A stretch of DNA of 64,000 nt from Tolypeutes matacus (GCA_026826555.1 JAKSZT010053764.1:38437697-38501696); one strand, 5' to 3'. Positions 36,426-47,112 are shown, counted from the stretch's first letter. The notes: generated from the sequence alone by a model not told the origin. Made by a program: numbers and translations.

Positions 36426-36692
36426 CTTTTTTTAAACAAATTAATTTTATTGGTACATATTAATAAAGCATACAGTTCATCCAAAGTGTACAACTAATGT
36501 ATGTAATCATATACTTGTGCATTCATCTCTGCAATCATTATTAAAGCAATTTCATTATTTCAATAATAATAATAAAAAACAAAAAACAGACAAACAAACA
36601 AGAACATTCTTCACCTCTCAATCTCTCTATGCTTCCCCTGCCATACATAGCTGCTATTTCTGGCTATTCTTGCACATTTATTTATTTATTTT
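36426..36692 (-). mobile_element. L1 3' UTR, short copy, antisense
   Basis: attaattttattggtacatatt, cattcatctctgcaatcattattaaagc and tcacctctcaatctctctatg reproduce, in diverged form, the start of the next L1 copy (36695 on). It is therefore a separate, 5'-truncated insertion next to, or within, that one. Confidence 0.75.
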
Positions 36693-36694
36693 TA

Positions 36695-37959
36695 AGCAGT
36701 TTTATTGAGATATATTCACATACCATGCAGTCTATCCAAATTGTATAATCAATGGTTTCTAGAATAATCACAATGTTGTGCATTCATCACTGGGAAAAAT
36801 TTTAGAACAATTTCATTACTCCAAAAAGAAGAACTCCACACCCCTTAACAGTCACCTCTCAATCCCTCTATCCTTCCCCAACTCTAATAACCACTAATCT
36901 AATTTCATCTGTATTAATTGATTTATATTACATTTTATATAAATGGAATCCTATAATATGTGGTGCTTTGTGTCTGGTTTCTTTCACTTAGTATAATGTG
37001 TTTGTTTTTTGTTTTTTTTTTGTCTGATATTAACATCTTGTTGTACTAACATACATTGGTTCAGTTTCAAAGAAAAAGTTTTATATATACAATTTTACCC
37101 ATGTTTGTATTTCATATGTGGTTTTACTATGCTATACAGTTCCATGTTACATTTTTTAGCTTTTCCTTTTAGTAATATACATGACCTTAGACTTACCCTT
37201 TAAACCACTATCATACTCATATAACAGTACTGTTAGTTACAAACATTATTTTGTGCTTTCACCTTTTCTATTCATTTCCAAAGACTAACACATATTTTAC
37301 ACAAGTTAACCCTCAGGTTTCCATTCTCTAACCTCATTTTATTTTCTGGTGACCCAAATTCAAATTATTAACTTCATGAGATTACACAATATATTTAGGT
37401 CATTGTTGCACAATCATACCATATTTGTCCTTCTGTGTCTAGCTTGTTTCACTCAACATAATGCCCTCCAGGTTCATCCATGTTTCATATGTTTTATGAC
37501 TTCATTTCTTCTTACAGCTGCATAATATTCCATCATGTGTATATACCACAGTTTGTTTATCCATTCACCGGTTGATGGACATCTGGGTTGTTTCTATTTT
37601 TTGGCAATTGTGAATAATGCTGCTATGAACATCGGTGTGCAGATGTCTGTTCGTGTCACTGCTCTCATTTCTACTGGGTATATACCCAATAGGGGTATTG
37701 CCAGGTCACACAGCAAAACTATATTCAACTTCTTTAAGAACTGCCACACAGTCCTCCATAGTGGCTGTACCATTGAATATTTCCACTAACAGTGAATATG
37801 TGTTCCTATCTCTCCACATCCTCTCCAACACCTGTAGTTTTCCAACTTTTTAATAGTGACCATTCTAATAGGTGTGAAATGATATCTCATTACCACTTTG
37901 ATTTGCATTTCCCTAATCGCTAGTGATGTTGAACACTTTTTCATGTGTTTTTCGCCATT
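36695..37959 (-). mobile_element. L1 with long 3' UTR, left part, antisense
   Basis: Starts cagttttattgagatatattcac, then a long 3' UTR to about 37410, then the reversed ORF2 end: gtccttctgtgtctagcttg, ctcaacataatgccctccagg, tgcataatattccatcatg, ggttgatggacatctgggttg, gggtattgccaggtcac, ctccatagtggctgtacc. It is cut at 37960 by retroposon copy 2 and resumes briefly at 38356. About 700 bases of 3' UTR is long compared with the copy at 3.7 kb. Confidence 0.88.
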
Positions 37960-37973
37960 TGTATTTCTTCTTT
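37960..37973. repeat. Target-site duplication, left copy (retroposon copy 2)
   Basis: tgtatttcttcttt occurs here and at 38342-38355, 14 bases, perfect. Confidence 0.9.
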
Positions 37974-38341
37974 TTTTTTTTTTTTATTATGGGTAAAAAT
38001 CAAAATTCTCACAATACATACAAACATTTGCAAAATGATATATAAATATATATGCATATATGTGTATTTGCTTATAAAAATGTTATTTATATATATATAT
38101 ACATATATTTTAAGAGGTGCTTAGATTACCCAAAATATTACACGGAACCCACTGGGATTCCCATGTTGCCCACCTCCCACACCTCCCACCACATCCCACA
38201 CAAACATCTCCCACAAGTGTGGCCCACCAACCTCAATGAACTTACACATCCTGGAGCCTTGCCACCAACCATAGACCACAGTTCACACTGTAGACTACAC
38301 TCTCTCCCACTCAGTTCTGAGTGGTGTGTGCTGATTTAAAA
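37974..38341 (-). mobile_element. Unassigned retroposon, copy 2 (5'-truncated)
   Basis: 368 bases nearly identical to 14920-15299: T tract, ttattatgggtaaaaatc, the (TA)n stretch, gaggtgcttagattacccaaaa, tcccacctccc-rich part and gtgtgctgatttaaaa. It lies inside an L1 and carries perfect 14-bp duplications. Truncation at the 5' end with poly(A) at the 3' end is the pattern of target-primed reverse transcription. Confidence 0.9.
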
Positions 38342-38370
38342 TGTATTTCTTCTTTAGACGTGTCTATTCA
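38342..38370 (-). mobile_element. L1 remainder with right target-site duplication
   Basis: tgtatttcttctttagacgtgtctattc: duplication (38342-38355) followed by a few more bases of reversed L1 ORF2 before that L1 ends by 5' truncation. Confidence 0.75.
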
Positions 38371-39174
38371 ACTAAAACAGTTGGTCATAAAAAAAATAAT
38401 CCAGTCTCTCTGACTCTATAAAGACTTCTGTGGAATTAAGACAATAAGAAAGCATAGGAGCAGGAGCCAGGCAGGGGTTACAGTGGCAGCCAGTCTTGAG
38501 ACTGGAATCATGTACTTTTAGGTCTTGCTTTTACCCCAGAAGGTGGAAGGGAAGATTGTATTTTGCTTTTTGTTTTTCTCTTCTTGTGTAAAATGTTTAC
38601 AAACATAAGTTTAAAGAGTTTAAAAAGAATCGACCATTTGAGACATCAGAGGAAGGCGAATGATATTGGACTCTTGGCCAACTCTGACATTGCCCATTCC
38701 CATGGGAGAGTGCCCTGCAAGAAGAGACAACAATCAAGGACATTGACTTTTTTTTCTCTTTAAGACATGAACTTAACCAATTTACTGGAATTTTATAAAG
38801 GATTTACTAGAAAAAAAAAACAAGCCAATAACCTCACAAACCATTAGGTACTCAGAGTATCTGGAAGGGCAGCTGTAAGTGCCCAGTCTACATCCAACTT
38901 GTGCTGTCATCTTGGAATGGGAAGAACATTGGAATGACAAGTTAGAATGAAAAGCTGTTAAAAGACAGAGAAATAAAGAGTGTCTAATCCATAAATGGAA
39001 AACTGTCAGTCCCTTATGTCTTTATAAGACTTGGTCTGCTAGTAATTCAAGCAAGACTTCTGAGTTTTCAACCAGCCTTTAATTGCAAAGAAAATAAACC
39101 ATTCAGAGAAAAGGAATAATGAGAGGAAAATTGTGTTTCATTTTAGTATCTGCTGAGAGTAAATTTAGATAGTG
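38371..39174. other. Unassigned DNA
   Basis: About 800 bases without a recognised feature; A10 tract near 38812. Confidence 0.5.
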
Positions 39175-39597
39175 TATTAGTCAGCCAAAGGGGTGCTAAT
39201 GTGAAATACCAAAAATGGGTTGGTCTTTGTAAAGGGTATTTATTTGGGGTAGAAGTCCACAGATACCAGGCTATAAAGCGTTAAGTTTCTTCTCTCACCA
39301 CAGTCCATTACCACGTGTTAGAGCAAGACAGCTGTCGGCGTTTGCCAGGGTTCAGGCTTTTGGGGTTCCTCTCTTCCCGGGGCTGCATTTCTCTCCGGGC
39401 TTAGCTCCCGTTTCCTCCACAAGGTCAGCTGTAGATGATCAGGCGAACAGCTTGCTTCTCTTCTCCTGGGGCCTTCTTTCCAACATCAAAACTGCTTCTC
39501 AAAAGACTGCTTCAACTGCCTTTTGCCTTGCCTTTTATATTCGATTCCCCACCCACCAAGGGGTGAGGCTCAGCACCCTAATCCTAACCTAATCATG
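39175..39597 (-). mobile_element. Xenarthran MaLR-like LTR, partial, antisense
   Basis: tgtattagtcagccaaaggggtgctaatg, gtctttgtaaagggtatttatttggggtag, then a GC-richer middle and the minus-strand TATA ggaatataaaaggcaaggc-like block (about 39528-39545). It is related to, but clearly different from, the 26188 LTR and lacks that LTR's 5' 150 or so bases. Confidence 0.75.
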
Positions 39598-39659
39598 CCC
39601 AGATTCAAATTATTAACTCCATGAGATTACACAATATATTTAGGTCATTGTTGCACAAC
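39598..39659 (-). mobile_element. Orphan piece of L1 3' UTR
   Basis: cagattcaaattattaactccatgagattacacaatatatttaggtcattgttgcacaac is almost the same as 37354-37412 in the L1 upstream. Only this middle part of the 3' UTR is present, between two LTRs. Confidence 0.85.
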
Positions 39660-40114
39660 TGTTTTAGTTTTCTGGCTGCTGAACCAAATATCATGCAATG
39701 GGTTTTCTTAAACAGTGGAAATTTTTTGACTCATGGTTTTGAGAGTAGGAGAAGTCGAAAATCTAGGCATCATCTAGGTAAAGCTTTCTCCAAGAAGACT
39801 CCAAGGCTGGCTACTGGTGATCCTTGATCCTTGGCTTCTCTGTCACATGACAATGCACATGGCAGCCTCTCCTGACTTCTCAGTTCCATCCACTTATAGC
39901 TTCTGGTTGCTTCCCTGTGGCTTTCTCTCTCTCTCTGTGACCTTCCCTATCAGGTCTTCAGTAATGGGATTAAGACCCATCTTCATTCAGCTGGGCCACA
40001 CCTTAACTAAAGTAACCTCATCAGAAGGTCCTATTTATAAGAATTCACACCCACAAGAATGGAGTAAGTTTAAGAACATGTTTTTTCTGGGATACATAGT
40101 TCCAAACAACGACA
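39660..40114 (-). mobile_element. MaLR-like LTR, antisense
   Basis: tgttttagttttctggctgctg at the left, ccaaacaacgaca at the right (TG...CA on the plus strand). Between them ctcatggttttgag, tggcagcctctcctgac, ggattaagacccatcttcattcagctggg and ctatttataagaattc. Flanks acaac (39655-39659) and tcaac (40115-40119) match in four of five bases. Confidence 0.82.
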
Positions 40115-40124
40115 TCAACTTATT

Positions 40125-40945
40125 TATTACTTTTTAATATATAAGTTGTAGGTTTACAGAAAAAAATCATGCAAAAAAAAAAAAAGAAATAGAGTTCTCA
40201 AATACCACCTCACCTCTCACAACACAGTTTTCTCTACTATTAACACTTAGCATTAGTGTGTCACCTTTATTATAAATTATTAGCATATTGTTATAATTAT
40301 ACTACTAACATTAGTTCAAAGTTTCCATTAGGATTTACTGTTTGTGTTGTACAGTTCAATGGTTCTTCTTTTGTAAGTTTTTATTCTAGTAAAACATATA
40401 CAACCTAAAATGTCCCCCTTTGAACCATGTTCAATTACATAATTCAATGCTTTAATTATGTTCAGATTGTTGTTGTGTTACCATCACCACCATCCCTTAC
40501 CAAAACTTTCCCATGACCCCAAAGAGAAACTGTACCGATTAGGAATTAACTCCCCATTCTCTAACCCCACCCAGGTCCCTTGTAAACTGTATTCTGGTTG
40601 CTGTCTCTATGAATTTGTTTATTCTAGTTATTTCATATCAGTGAGATTGTAAAGTATTTGTCCTTTTTGTCTCTTTTATTTTACTCAACATCTGTCTCCA
40701 AGGTTCACCCATGTTCTCACATGTATCAGAACCTCATTCTTTTTTATGGCTGAATAATATTTTATTGTATATATATACCACATTGTTTATCCATTCATCG
40801 GTTGATGGATACTTGGGTTGCTTCCATATTTTGGCAAGTGTAAATAATGGTATTATCATTGTGCAAATATCTGTTCAAGTTCCTGCTTTCAATTCTTTTG
40901 GGTATATACCTGCAAGTGGGATTGCCAGGTCTTAAGGTAATCCTG
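40125..40945 (-). mobile_element. Old L1 3' UTR and ORF2 end, antisense
   Basis: tataagttgtaggtttacag, ctattaacacttagcattagtg, ggatttactgtttgtgttgtac, ccatcaccaccatcccttacc, gtgagattgtaaagtatttgtcc, tggctgaataatattttattg, ggttgatggatacttgggttgc and gggattgccaggtc: a reversed L1 in the correct order. It jumps at about 40945 to the endonuclease part, so most of ORF2 is missing. Confidence 0.87.
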
Positions 40946-41289
40946 TACTTAAAAATATTTCCCTCTCAGCACTGCCTTTGCTACATCCCATAAGTTTTAG
41001 TATGTTGTGTTTTCATTTGCAAACATTTTAAGATACTTCCAATTTCCCTTGTGATTTCTTCTTTGGCATGTTGGTTGTTTAAAAGTGTGGTGTTAATTTC
41101 CACATATTTTGAATTTTCTGTTATTGTTTTCTAGCTTCATTCCATTGTGGTGGGAGAAGATACATTACAGGATTTCAATATTTTTTAATTTATTAAGAGT
41201 TGTTTTGTGACCTAACATATGGTTTATCCTAGAAAATGACCCATGTGCACTAGAAAAGAGTGTGCATTATGCTGCTGTTGGGCAAAGAT

Positions 41290-41344
<55 letters not shown>

Positions 41345-42492
41345 TAGATATAGATATCTGTTAGATCTAGTTGGTTTATAGTATTGCTCAAGTCTTCTAT
41401 TTCCTTATTGATCTTCTGTCTAGATGTTCTATCCATTACTGAAAGTGGTGTACTGAAGTCTCCTATTATTAATGTAGAACCATCTTTTTCTATCTTGAAA
41501 TCTGTCAATCTTTGCTCATATATTTTGGGGTACTTCCATTAAGTGCATATATATTTATAACTGATATGTCTTCTTATTGAATTGATCTCTTTATCAGTAT
41601 ATAGTGACCTTCTCTATCCCTCATCACATTTTTTTTTGACTTAAAGTCAATTTTATCTGATATTAGTATAGCTGCCCCAGCTCTCTTTTGATTATTATTT
41701 GCATGGTATATTTTCTCCATCCTTTCACTTTCAACTACCAGTGCCTTTAAATTTTAGTTAAGTTTCTTATAGAAAGAGTTTAGTGGGTCATGTTTTTTTA
41801 ATCCATTTTTCCAACCTCTGCCTTTTGACGGGAGAGTTTAATCCATTTACATTTAAAGTAAATATTAATAAGGCATGACTTTTTAATGTCATTTTGCTAT
41901 TTAATTTTTGTAAGTCTTATAACTTTATATCCTTCAATTCTTCTAATGCCTACTTTCATATTTGTCTGATTTTTGTAGTTTACCATTTTCAGTCCCTTCT
42001 CATTTCCCTCTGTATAAAATTTTAAAACATTTTCTTGGTGGTTACCATGAGGCTTAAATTTAACATCCTAAATCTAAAGCAATCACATTTTATTTAATAC
42101 CAACTAATCGTCAGTAGCTTACACATATCCTGTTCTTATCCCCTCCAACCCCCCACCTTTTTGTTGTACTTGTTACAAATTATGTCTACATATATTTTAT
42201 GTCCAAAATCATAGGTTTCTCATTATTTTTTATACATTTGCATTTTAGATCTTGTAAGAAGTGAAAACTGGAGTTACATACCAAAAATACTATGCAAGTT
42301 ACTGACATTTATTATTACCCATACAGTTACCTTTACCAGAGATCTTTATTTCCTTATGCCTATTGAATCCACTGACTAGTGCCCTTTCCTTTCAGTCTAA
42401 AGAACTCCTTTTAGTGTTGCTTGTAGTGGTGATAAACTCCTTCAGCTTTTGTTTATCTGGGAATGTCTTCATCTCTCCCTCATTTTCTTTTC
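40946..42492 (-). mobile_element. L1 ORF2 start and ORF1 end, antisense
   Basis: Follows the full L1 (6780 to 8020) backwards: ccctctcagcactgcctttgctac, tcattccattgtggtgggag, tcttctgtctagatgttctatcc, attttggggtacttcc, ttatctgatattagtatagctgcccc, ttttgacgggagagtttaatcc and, at the end, cctttcctttcagtctaaag with gaatgtcttcatctctccctc from ORF1. A (TAGA)n has expanded inside at 41291-41344. Either a deletion removed the middle of one L1, or two copies abut. Confidence 0.85.
41291..41344. repeat. (TAGA)n tetranucleotide repeat in L1
   Basis: About 13 uninterrupted taga units, with imperfect atagata units to 41355. It is within the reversed endonuclease part of L1 ORF2, where the full L1 copy has no such repeat, so it grew in place. 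Confidence 0.95.
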
Positions 42493-42496
42493 ATTT

Positions 42497-42980
42497 AATT
42501 TTCTTTTTTAATTTTATTGAAATATACCATTCGTACATGAATATACATAAACAATAAGTGTATAGTAGAAGTTGTGAACTCAGAAAACAAACATTCATAT
42601 CATCATACAGGGCTCCCATACATCAACCCACCACCAACACCTTGCACTGTTGTGAAACACTTGTTACAAATTATGAAAGAGCATTGTCAAAATATTACTA
42701 ACTGTAGTCCATATCTTACATTTGGTGTATTTTCCCCCAACCCACCTAATTATTAACACCCTGTATTAACATTATACATTTGTTATAGTTCATGAGAGAA
42801 TTTGTTCAAATTGTTTTTTTAACCACAGTCCATTTTACACAATAGGATTCCCTGTGTTATACATTTTTGGTTGTTTGCCTTTTTATCATAATGTGGAGAT
42901 CAAACCCTTATCAGATTTGTGGTTTCCAAATATTTTCTCCCATTAAATAGGCTGCCTTTTTACTTTCTTGACACAGTCAT
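42497..42980 (-). mobile_element. L1 3' UTR with short ORF2 part, antisense
   Basis: ttttttaattttattgaaatataccattcg, tgaactcagaaaacaaacattc, gcactgttgtgaaacacttg, ctgtagtccatatcttac, then ggatcaaacccttatcagatttgtggtttccaaatattttctccc, which equals the full L1's ORF2 near 4530-4580. It interrupts or follows the older L1 before it. Confidence 0.8.
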
Positions 42981-43227
42981 TTGAAGCCAGTTTCCAGTAG
43001 CAATGAGGATGGTGGAATCAAAGCTCATGCAAGACTTTTTGGCTCTCCTCCATTGCCATCACTTCTCTGCCCAATATCTTTCTAGATTTTTTCTCAGCAA
43101 ACACAATACCAGTGAAGACAGAATCTTAAAGGTTCTTCTTGTTCACTTTGGAGATACTGCATCAGCGTTCTCATGGAGTTCTGTCATTATCTGAGATAAT
43201 TTCCAGCCCATCACCATCCTACAACTT

Positions 43228-43453
43228 CACTGTCCAATATAGCAGCCACTAGCCACATGTGGCTACTGAGCTCTTTAATTGTGGCCAGTCCAAATTGAGA
43301 TGTGCTGTTAGTGTAAAATACATACTGGATTTCAAAGAGCTAGAGCAAAAATAAAAAAAGAATGAAAAATAGTTCATTAATAATTTGTATATTGATTATA
43401 GGTTGAAATGATAATATTTTAATATATTGGATTTTATAAGTATATTATTAAAA
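43228..43453. mobile_element. hAT-type DNA transposon (MER1 group), left part
   Basis: Begins with the inverted repeat cactgtccaata (43228-43239), whose exact complement tattggacagtg lies at 43693-43704. Inside it, agcagccactagccacatgtggctactgagc is a typical internal palindrome of MER1-group non-autonomous elements. No transposase is encoded. An L1 fragment splits it at 43454-43626. Confidence 0.85.
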
Positions 43454-43467
43454 TTAATTCACCTGTT
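43454..43467. repeat. Target-site duplication, left copy (L1 in hAT)
   Basis: ttaattcacctgtt, repeated exactly at 43613-43626. Confidence 0.88.
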
Positions 43468-43612
43468 GAAGCAAGCCAGACACAAAAGGACAAATACTGT
43501 ATGAATGCGTTACTATGAACCAAATATATTGTGTAATATATTGTTTGGTTCAAAAAAAAAAATAATTTACATGTATCCATTACATTTAATTGAGAAATGT
43601 GAAAAAAAAAAT
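43468..43612 (+). mobile_element. 145-bp L1 tail inserted in the hAT element
   Basis: gaagcaagccagacacaaaaggacaaatactg, tactatgaaccaaatatattgtg and an A-rich end match the 3' end of the full L1 (3690-3925, other strand). It is 5'-truncated and flanked by perfect 14-bp duplications. Confidence 0.93.
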
Positions 43613-43704
43613 TTAATTCACCTGTTTCCTCTACTTTTTTAATGTGGCTACTAGAAAGTTTAAAATTACATATGTGCCTTGCATTTTATTTCTATTGGAC
43701 AGTG
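43613..43704. mobile_element. hAT-type DNA transposon, right part
   Basis: Starts with the right copy of the L1 duplication (43613-43626), continues tcctctacttttttaatgtggctactagaaag and ends with tctattggacagtg, the second inverted repeat. Confidence 0.85.
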
Positions 43705-44074
43705 TTATGGTATACAATGATCAGTTTTTCTTGCTTTCTCCTCTGGAGTAATATCATGGATGCCTACCTTTCAAACTGCTGCAACCAGCAGATTGAACAA
43801 ATGGATAAGTTGGTGTATGAATAAAGTAGCTTTATTTTGTTCTCTCATTGTTCCTTAACTTTTTTTGGTGAGGTTAGTTTTTCCCCTGCTTCTGGATGAA
43901 AACTTGACTTTTTCATCACTCTAAGGGAACAGAAAATCTTGGAGACATTTAAGTAGCAATTTTTATTTAGAATTCCAAACATATATCAGTAAAAGCTTCC
44001 AAATTCATTCAAAGTTTCAGCAGCCCACACTCCTCTAGTTAGAATCTGTTATAAAAGAAAGCTTACATTCTTGG
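43705..44074. other. Unassigned DNA
   Basis: 370 bases. No recognised repeat or gene. Confidence 0.5.
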
Positions 44075-44332
44075 ACTCTACACCCAAAGCACAAGCAACA
44101 AAAGAAAAAAATAGAAAAATGGGACCGTCTCAAAATTAAACACTTTTGCACCTCAAAGGATTTTGTCAAAAGGGTGAAAAGATAGTGGACTCAATGGGAT
44201 AAAATATTTAGCAATCACATATCCAATAAGAGCTTAATATCCATGATAGATAAAGAGATGCTATAATTCAACAATAAAAGGACAAATGACCCGATTTAAA
44301 AATGGGCAAAAGACTTGAATTGGTTTGTGATG
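44075..44332 (+). mobile_element. L1 ORF2 fragment, sense
   Basis: caaagcacaagcaacaaaag, aatgggaccgtctcaaaattaaac, ttttgcacctcaaagga, gtcaaaagggtgaaaag and aaaaatgggcaaaagacttgaat are the ORF2 stretch equivalent to 4400-4690 of the full L1. It ends abruptly without a tail. Confidence 0.9.
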
Positions 44333-45089
44333 ATGACCTTCAATGACCCTGCTCTGGGCATTGAACTGGAATGAGCATCCTTAGATAACAAAAAATTCCC
44401 CTGAGGAGTTAGGGTGACCCAACCCACCAGACTGCAGCCTATACCCAGCCCTCCTTTGCTCAGTAATCAGGAGTTTGTCTCTGTGTGGTGTTGGCCTCCA
44501 CAGCTAGGGAGTTCTCTCAAAGCTCGGGGATTCCAGGGCTTTCCTTTTTCTGTGCTGAGATCTGGTAACCCCCATGAAGAGTCTAACTGGCGAATGGAGG
44601 CTGTCAATCATATTAAGGGAAAGCATCAGTGAGCTGGTGCAGCATGGGAAACTGTGGATCCCCTCTGATTCTGGGCTTGAGTGCTGTCACAGCCCTGCTG
44701 TTATGCCATGAAAAGAACTGAGCAGCAGGCCTGTGGGCACGGATTTGCATCAACTTGCGGCAGTCTTAGGAACACGGGTTTCTGTCTTGGGAAATGCTTC
44801 TTGCTGAGCCATTTTGAGTGCTACCCCAAGCAGATCAGGGAGTTGTTTTCTTCTCCTTTTGTCTCCATGCAGCCTTGGCCACTTGGCTGAAGGCTATTAG
44901 ACACTCAGAAATTAGGCCTGGCTCATCAAGTTTGTGGAGACTCTGCTGCTTTATTCTCCCCCTGCTAGGCATTCCTGCCTTCTTCTACTGCTGCCATGTG
45001 AATGGGCTCAAAACACACACACAGTTGCTTGCTGCAAAGATATTCACAGTTCCCAGAAAACCAAGTCAGAAGGATATATAACTGGGCCC
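44333..45089 (+). other. GC-richer unassigned DNA, possible 5' part of retroposon copy 4
   Basis: About 760 bases of higher GC content between an L1 fragment and the part that matches the other retroposon copies. It does not match the 5' half of copy 1. It may be an older or different 5' region of the same family, or unrelated. Open frames here match no protein I know. Confidence 0.4.
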
Positions 45090-45740
45090 TGAATCGGTGG
45101 AGTTGCAACACCTACTCTCCAGTTTATTGGACTCACCCAAGACAACTAACAAGGGGGTGAGGATTGACAACCACCATACCAAGGAACAGAGAGTGCCTGC
45201 AAGTGCAAGAGGGTCCTATCCATTGGCTGTATGGGATCGAAGCCCCCTCTCAATTAGAGGTGGAGTGGACATCACCATCCCAGAATCCTTGGGATTAGGG
45301 AATGAACTATGGACTAGAGTGGACTTACTAGTATTCTACTATAGACTTATTGTGATTCTAGCAATGGAAGAAATTACAGCATTGATGTGGAAGCAGTGGC
45401 CACTGGAGGCTCTGGGGGCAGGGGGAAGGAAAGACAGTTGTAATACGGGGACTTTTTCAGGACTTGGGAATCATCCTGAATGACATTGCAATGACAGATA
45501 TAGGTCATTTTATATCTTTCCATAGCCTGAAGAATTGTGTGGGAGAAAGTGTAGACTACAATGTGAACTATGGTCCATGCTCAATGGCAAAGCCCCAGGA
45601 TGTGTTTATCAATTGCAATGAATGTGCCACACTAATGAAGGGTGTTTATGTGGGAGGGTGTGGGGAGTGGGGCATATGGGAATCCTTATATTTTTTGTGT
45701 AACATTTATGTAATCTAAGTATCTTTAAAAAAATAAAATA
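45090..45740 (+). mobile_element. Unassigned retroposon, copy 4 (old, sense)
   Basis: Aligns with the minus strand of 14940-15700 without large gaps: ttattggactcacccaag, ggtggagtggacatcaccatccc, gaactatggactagagtggactt, gtgattctagcaatgg, ggccactgga, ttattttgtgtaac-type end and an A-rich tail aaaaaaataaaataaaa. Many substitutions make it much older than copies 1 to 3. The frame shared with copy 1 has mostly amino-acid-changing differences, so there is no sign of protein selection. Confidence 0.8.
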
Positions 45741-45754
45741 AAATGGTAATGTTG

Positions 45755-45870
45755 AAAAGAGCATCAACAGTGGAGTCAGATCCTGGGATCTGATCTTGAC
45801 TTGGTACCAACCATCTGAATGACCTTGGGCAAGTCCTATCACCACTCAGGGCTTCACAGGGATTGGGTTT
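45755..45870 (+). repeat. MIR fragment, sense
   Basis: gcatcaacagtggagtcagatcctgggatc, tctgaatgaccttgggcaag and cactcagggcttcac follow the MIR sense order (tRNA-like head, then core). Confidence 0.75.
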
Positions 45871-46439
45871 AACTAACACTTATGCCTTACAAATTGGGCT
45901 CCTGGGATTCTGCTTTGAAGCCTGCTGGAAAGTGGAGAGATGAGTAGGGATAGGGGCATCTCACATCTTTCACCAATCCCACCAAGGCAGGTCTTCTTTT
46001 GTCTGTCAACTGTTTTACATACTAGGATCCCCTAGAAGCTTTCATTTGAAGAAAGGTTACACGGCTTAAGAAAGTTTGAAAACCATGTAACTACCAAATT
46101 CTGATTTTATAATTTTTCTAATGTTTGCTAGATTCTGGATATTTTGCAAAGTGATTTGTTGATGGCTGGTGTGGCAAGTTCATTACTGACTTTTATCTTC
46201 TTTTATGGAGTATATTAAAAACTATAAAGTGACACATAATAACTTTTTGTTATTTCTTCTAGAGGGATGGCTGTTGTCTTAGTGATTATAGTAGTGGCTA
46301 CCAATTCACTAAGAGTTTGTACATATTATTAGAACTATGAACCTGATTCTAGTCATGACCATGACCTTGAACAAATCGCTCACTACCCTGGGAGGGAAGT
46401 AGTATACTACTTCTTTTTTTTTCCCTTTTTCTTTTCTAG
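45871..46439. other. Unassigned DNA
   Basis: 570 bases without a recognised feature; a T-rich stretch lies near 46415-46435. Confidence 0.5.
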
Positions 46440-46572
46440 CAGTATACTTCTTAGTGTGCTTAGGAGCTTGAGCTATGCAGCTGGACTGCTGAATTCAAAC
46501 CCCAACTCCATCACTTACTAGCTATATATTTTGGACAAGTTATTTTGCATCTCTGTACTTCAGTATTTTGCC
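46440..46572 (+). repeat. MIR, sense, first part
   Basis: gcttgagctatgcagctggactgctgaattcaaaccccaactccatcacttactagctatatattttggacaagttattttgcatctctgtacttcagt is a complete MIR head and core. The tail is displaced to 46803 by an insertion. Confidence 0.88.
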
Positions 46573-46575
46573 CAG

Positions 46576-46802
46576 GTGATGTTTTTTTTTAGGAGGTACT
46601 GGAGATTGAACCCAAGACCTTAGGCAGGTGAAGCAGGAGCTCAACCACTGAGCCTGCTCTCCCTCTACCCCCCTTTTTAAATGAATTTATACTGATGTCT
46701 CCAACTCTAATCCATTACCACATAGATGATTCTATAATGCTAGTCTCCTCTCCTTGCTTATCTGCCTATCTTTTTTTTTTCCAGAAGGTACTGGGGATTG
46801 AA
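46576..46802 (-). mobile_element. tRNA-derived SINE material splitting the MIR, antisense
   Basis: Minus strand of 46580-46665: ggctcagtggttgagctcctg (A box), cttcacctgcctaagg, gggttcaatctcc (B box), agtacctcc and A8. A second trace (T10 then ccagaaggtactggggattgaac) at 46770-46802 repeats the A-tail and B-box end, so two related SINEs may have entered. Head differs from the 53 kb SINE, so it is another tRNA-SINE subfamily. Confidence 0.78.
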
Positions 46803-46925
46803 CAGTATCATCTGTTACTGCCTGCCTCATTGGGCTGTTATGAGAGTTTAAAAAGTTAATTCATAGAAAGTGCTCTAAGCATGGCACAAATTACATTCCC
46901 AATAAAAATTAGTTATGGCTACTTT
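46803..46925 (+). repeat. MIR, sense, last part
   Basis: atctgttactgcctgcctcattgggctgttatgagag, aagttaattcatagaaag, gctctaagcatggcac and caataaaaattagttat complete the MIR begun at 46440. Confidence 0.85.
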
Positions 46926-47024
46926 GGGGTCTTTTTTGAATTTTTATTTTTTTGCCTTGTGGGGAATATGAAGGAGTTGGTTTGGGTGATGGTAAATTAT
47001 CAGCTAGTTCAGTAGACCGTAGAC

Positions 47025-47112
47025 CCTTGGGTTTACTCTTGTATCCCTAGGGCCTAGAAGAATGCAAAGCACATATTAGGCACTCAATATATGCTTGTTG
47101 CCTGAATGACTA
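47025..47112 (+). mobile_element. L2 3' terminus, sense
   Basis: cttgtatccctagggcctag, gcaaagcacatattaggcactcaatatatgcttgttgcctgaatgac is the end of L2 (gtatccccagcacctag ... aggcactcaataaatg ... tgaatgaatg). Confidence 0.8.

Noticed and set aside
37960..38355. Retroposon copy 2 as a part of the surrounding L1 3' UTR
   Set aside because: Perfect 14-bp duplications on both sides and the uninterrupted L1 reading across them show a separate insertion.
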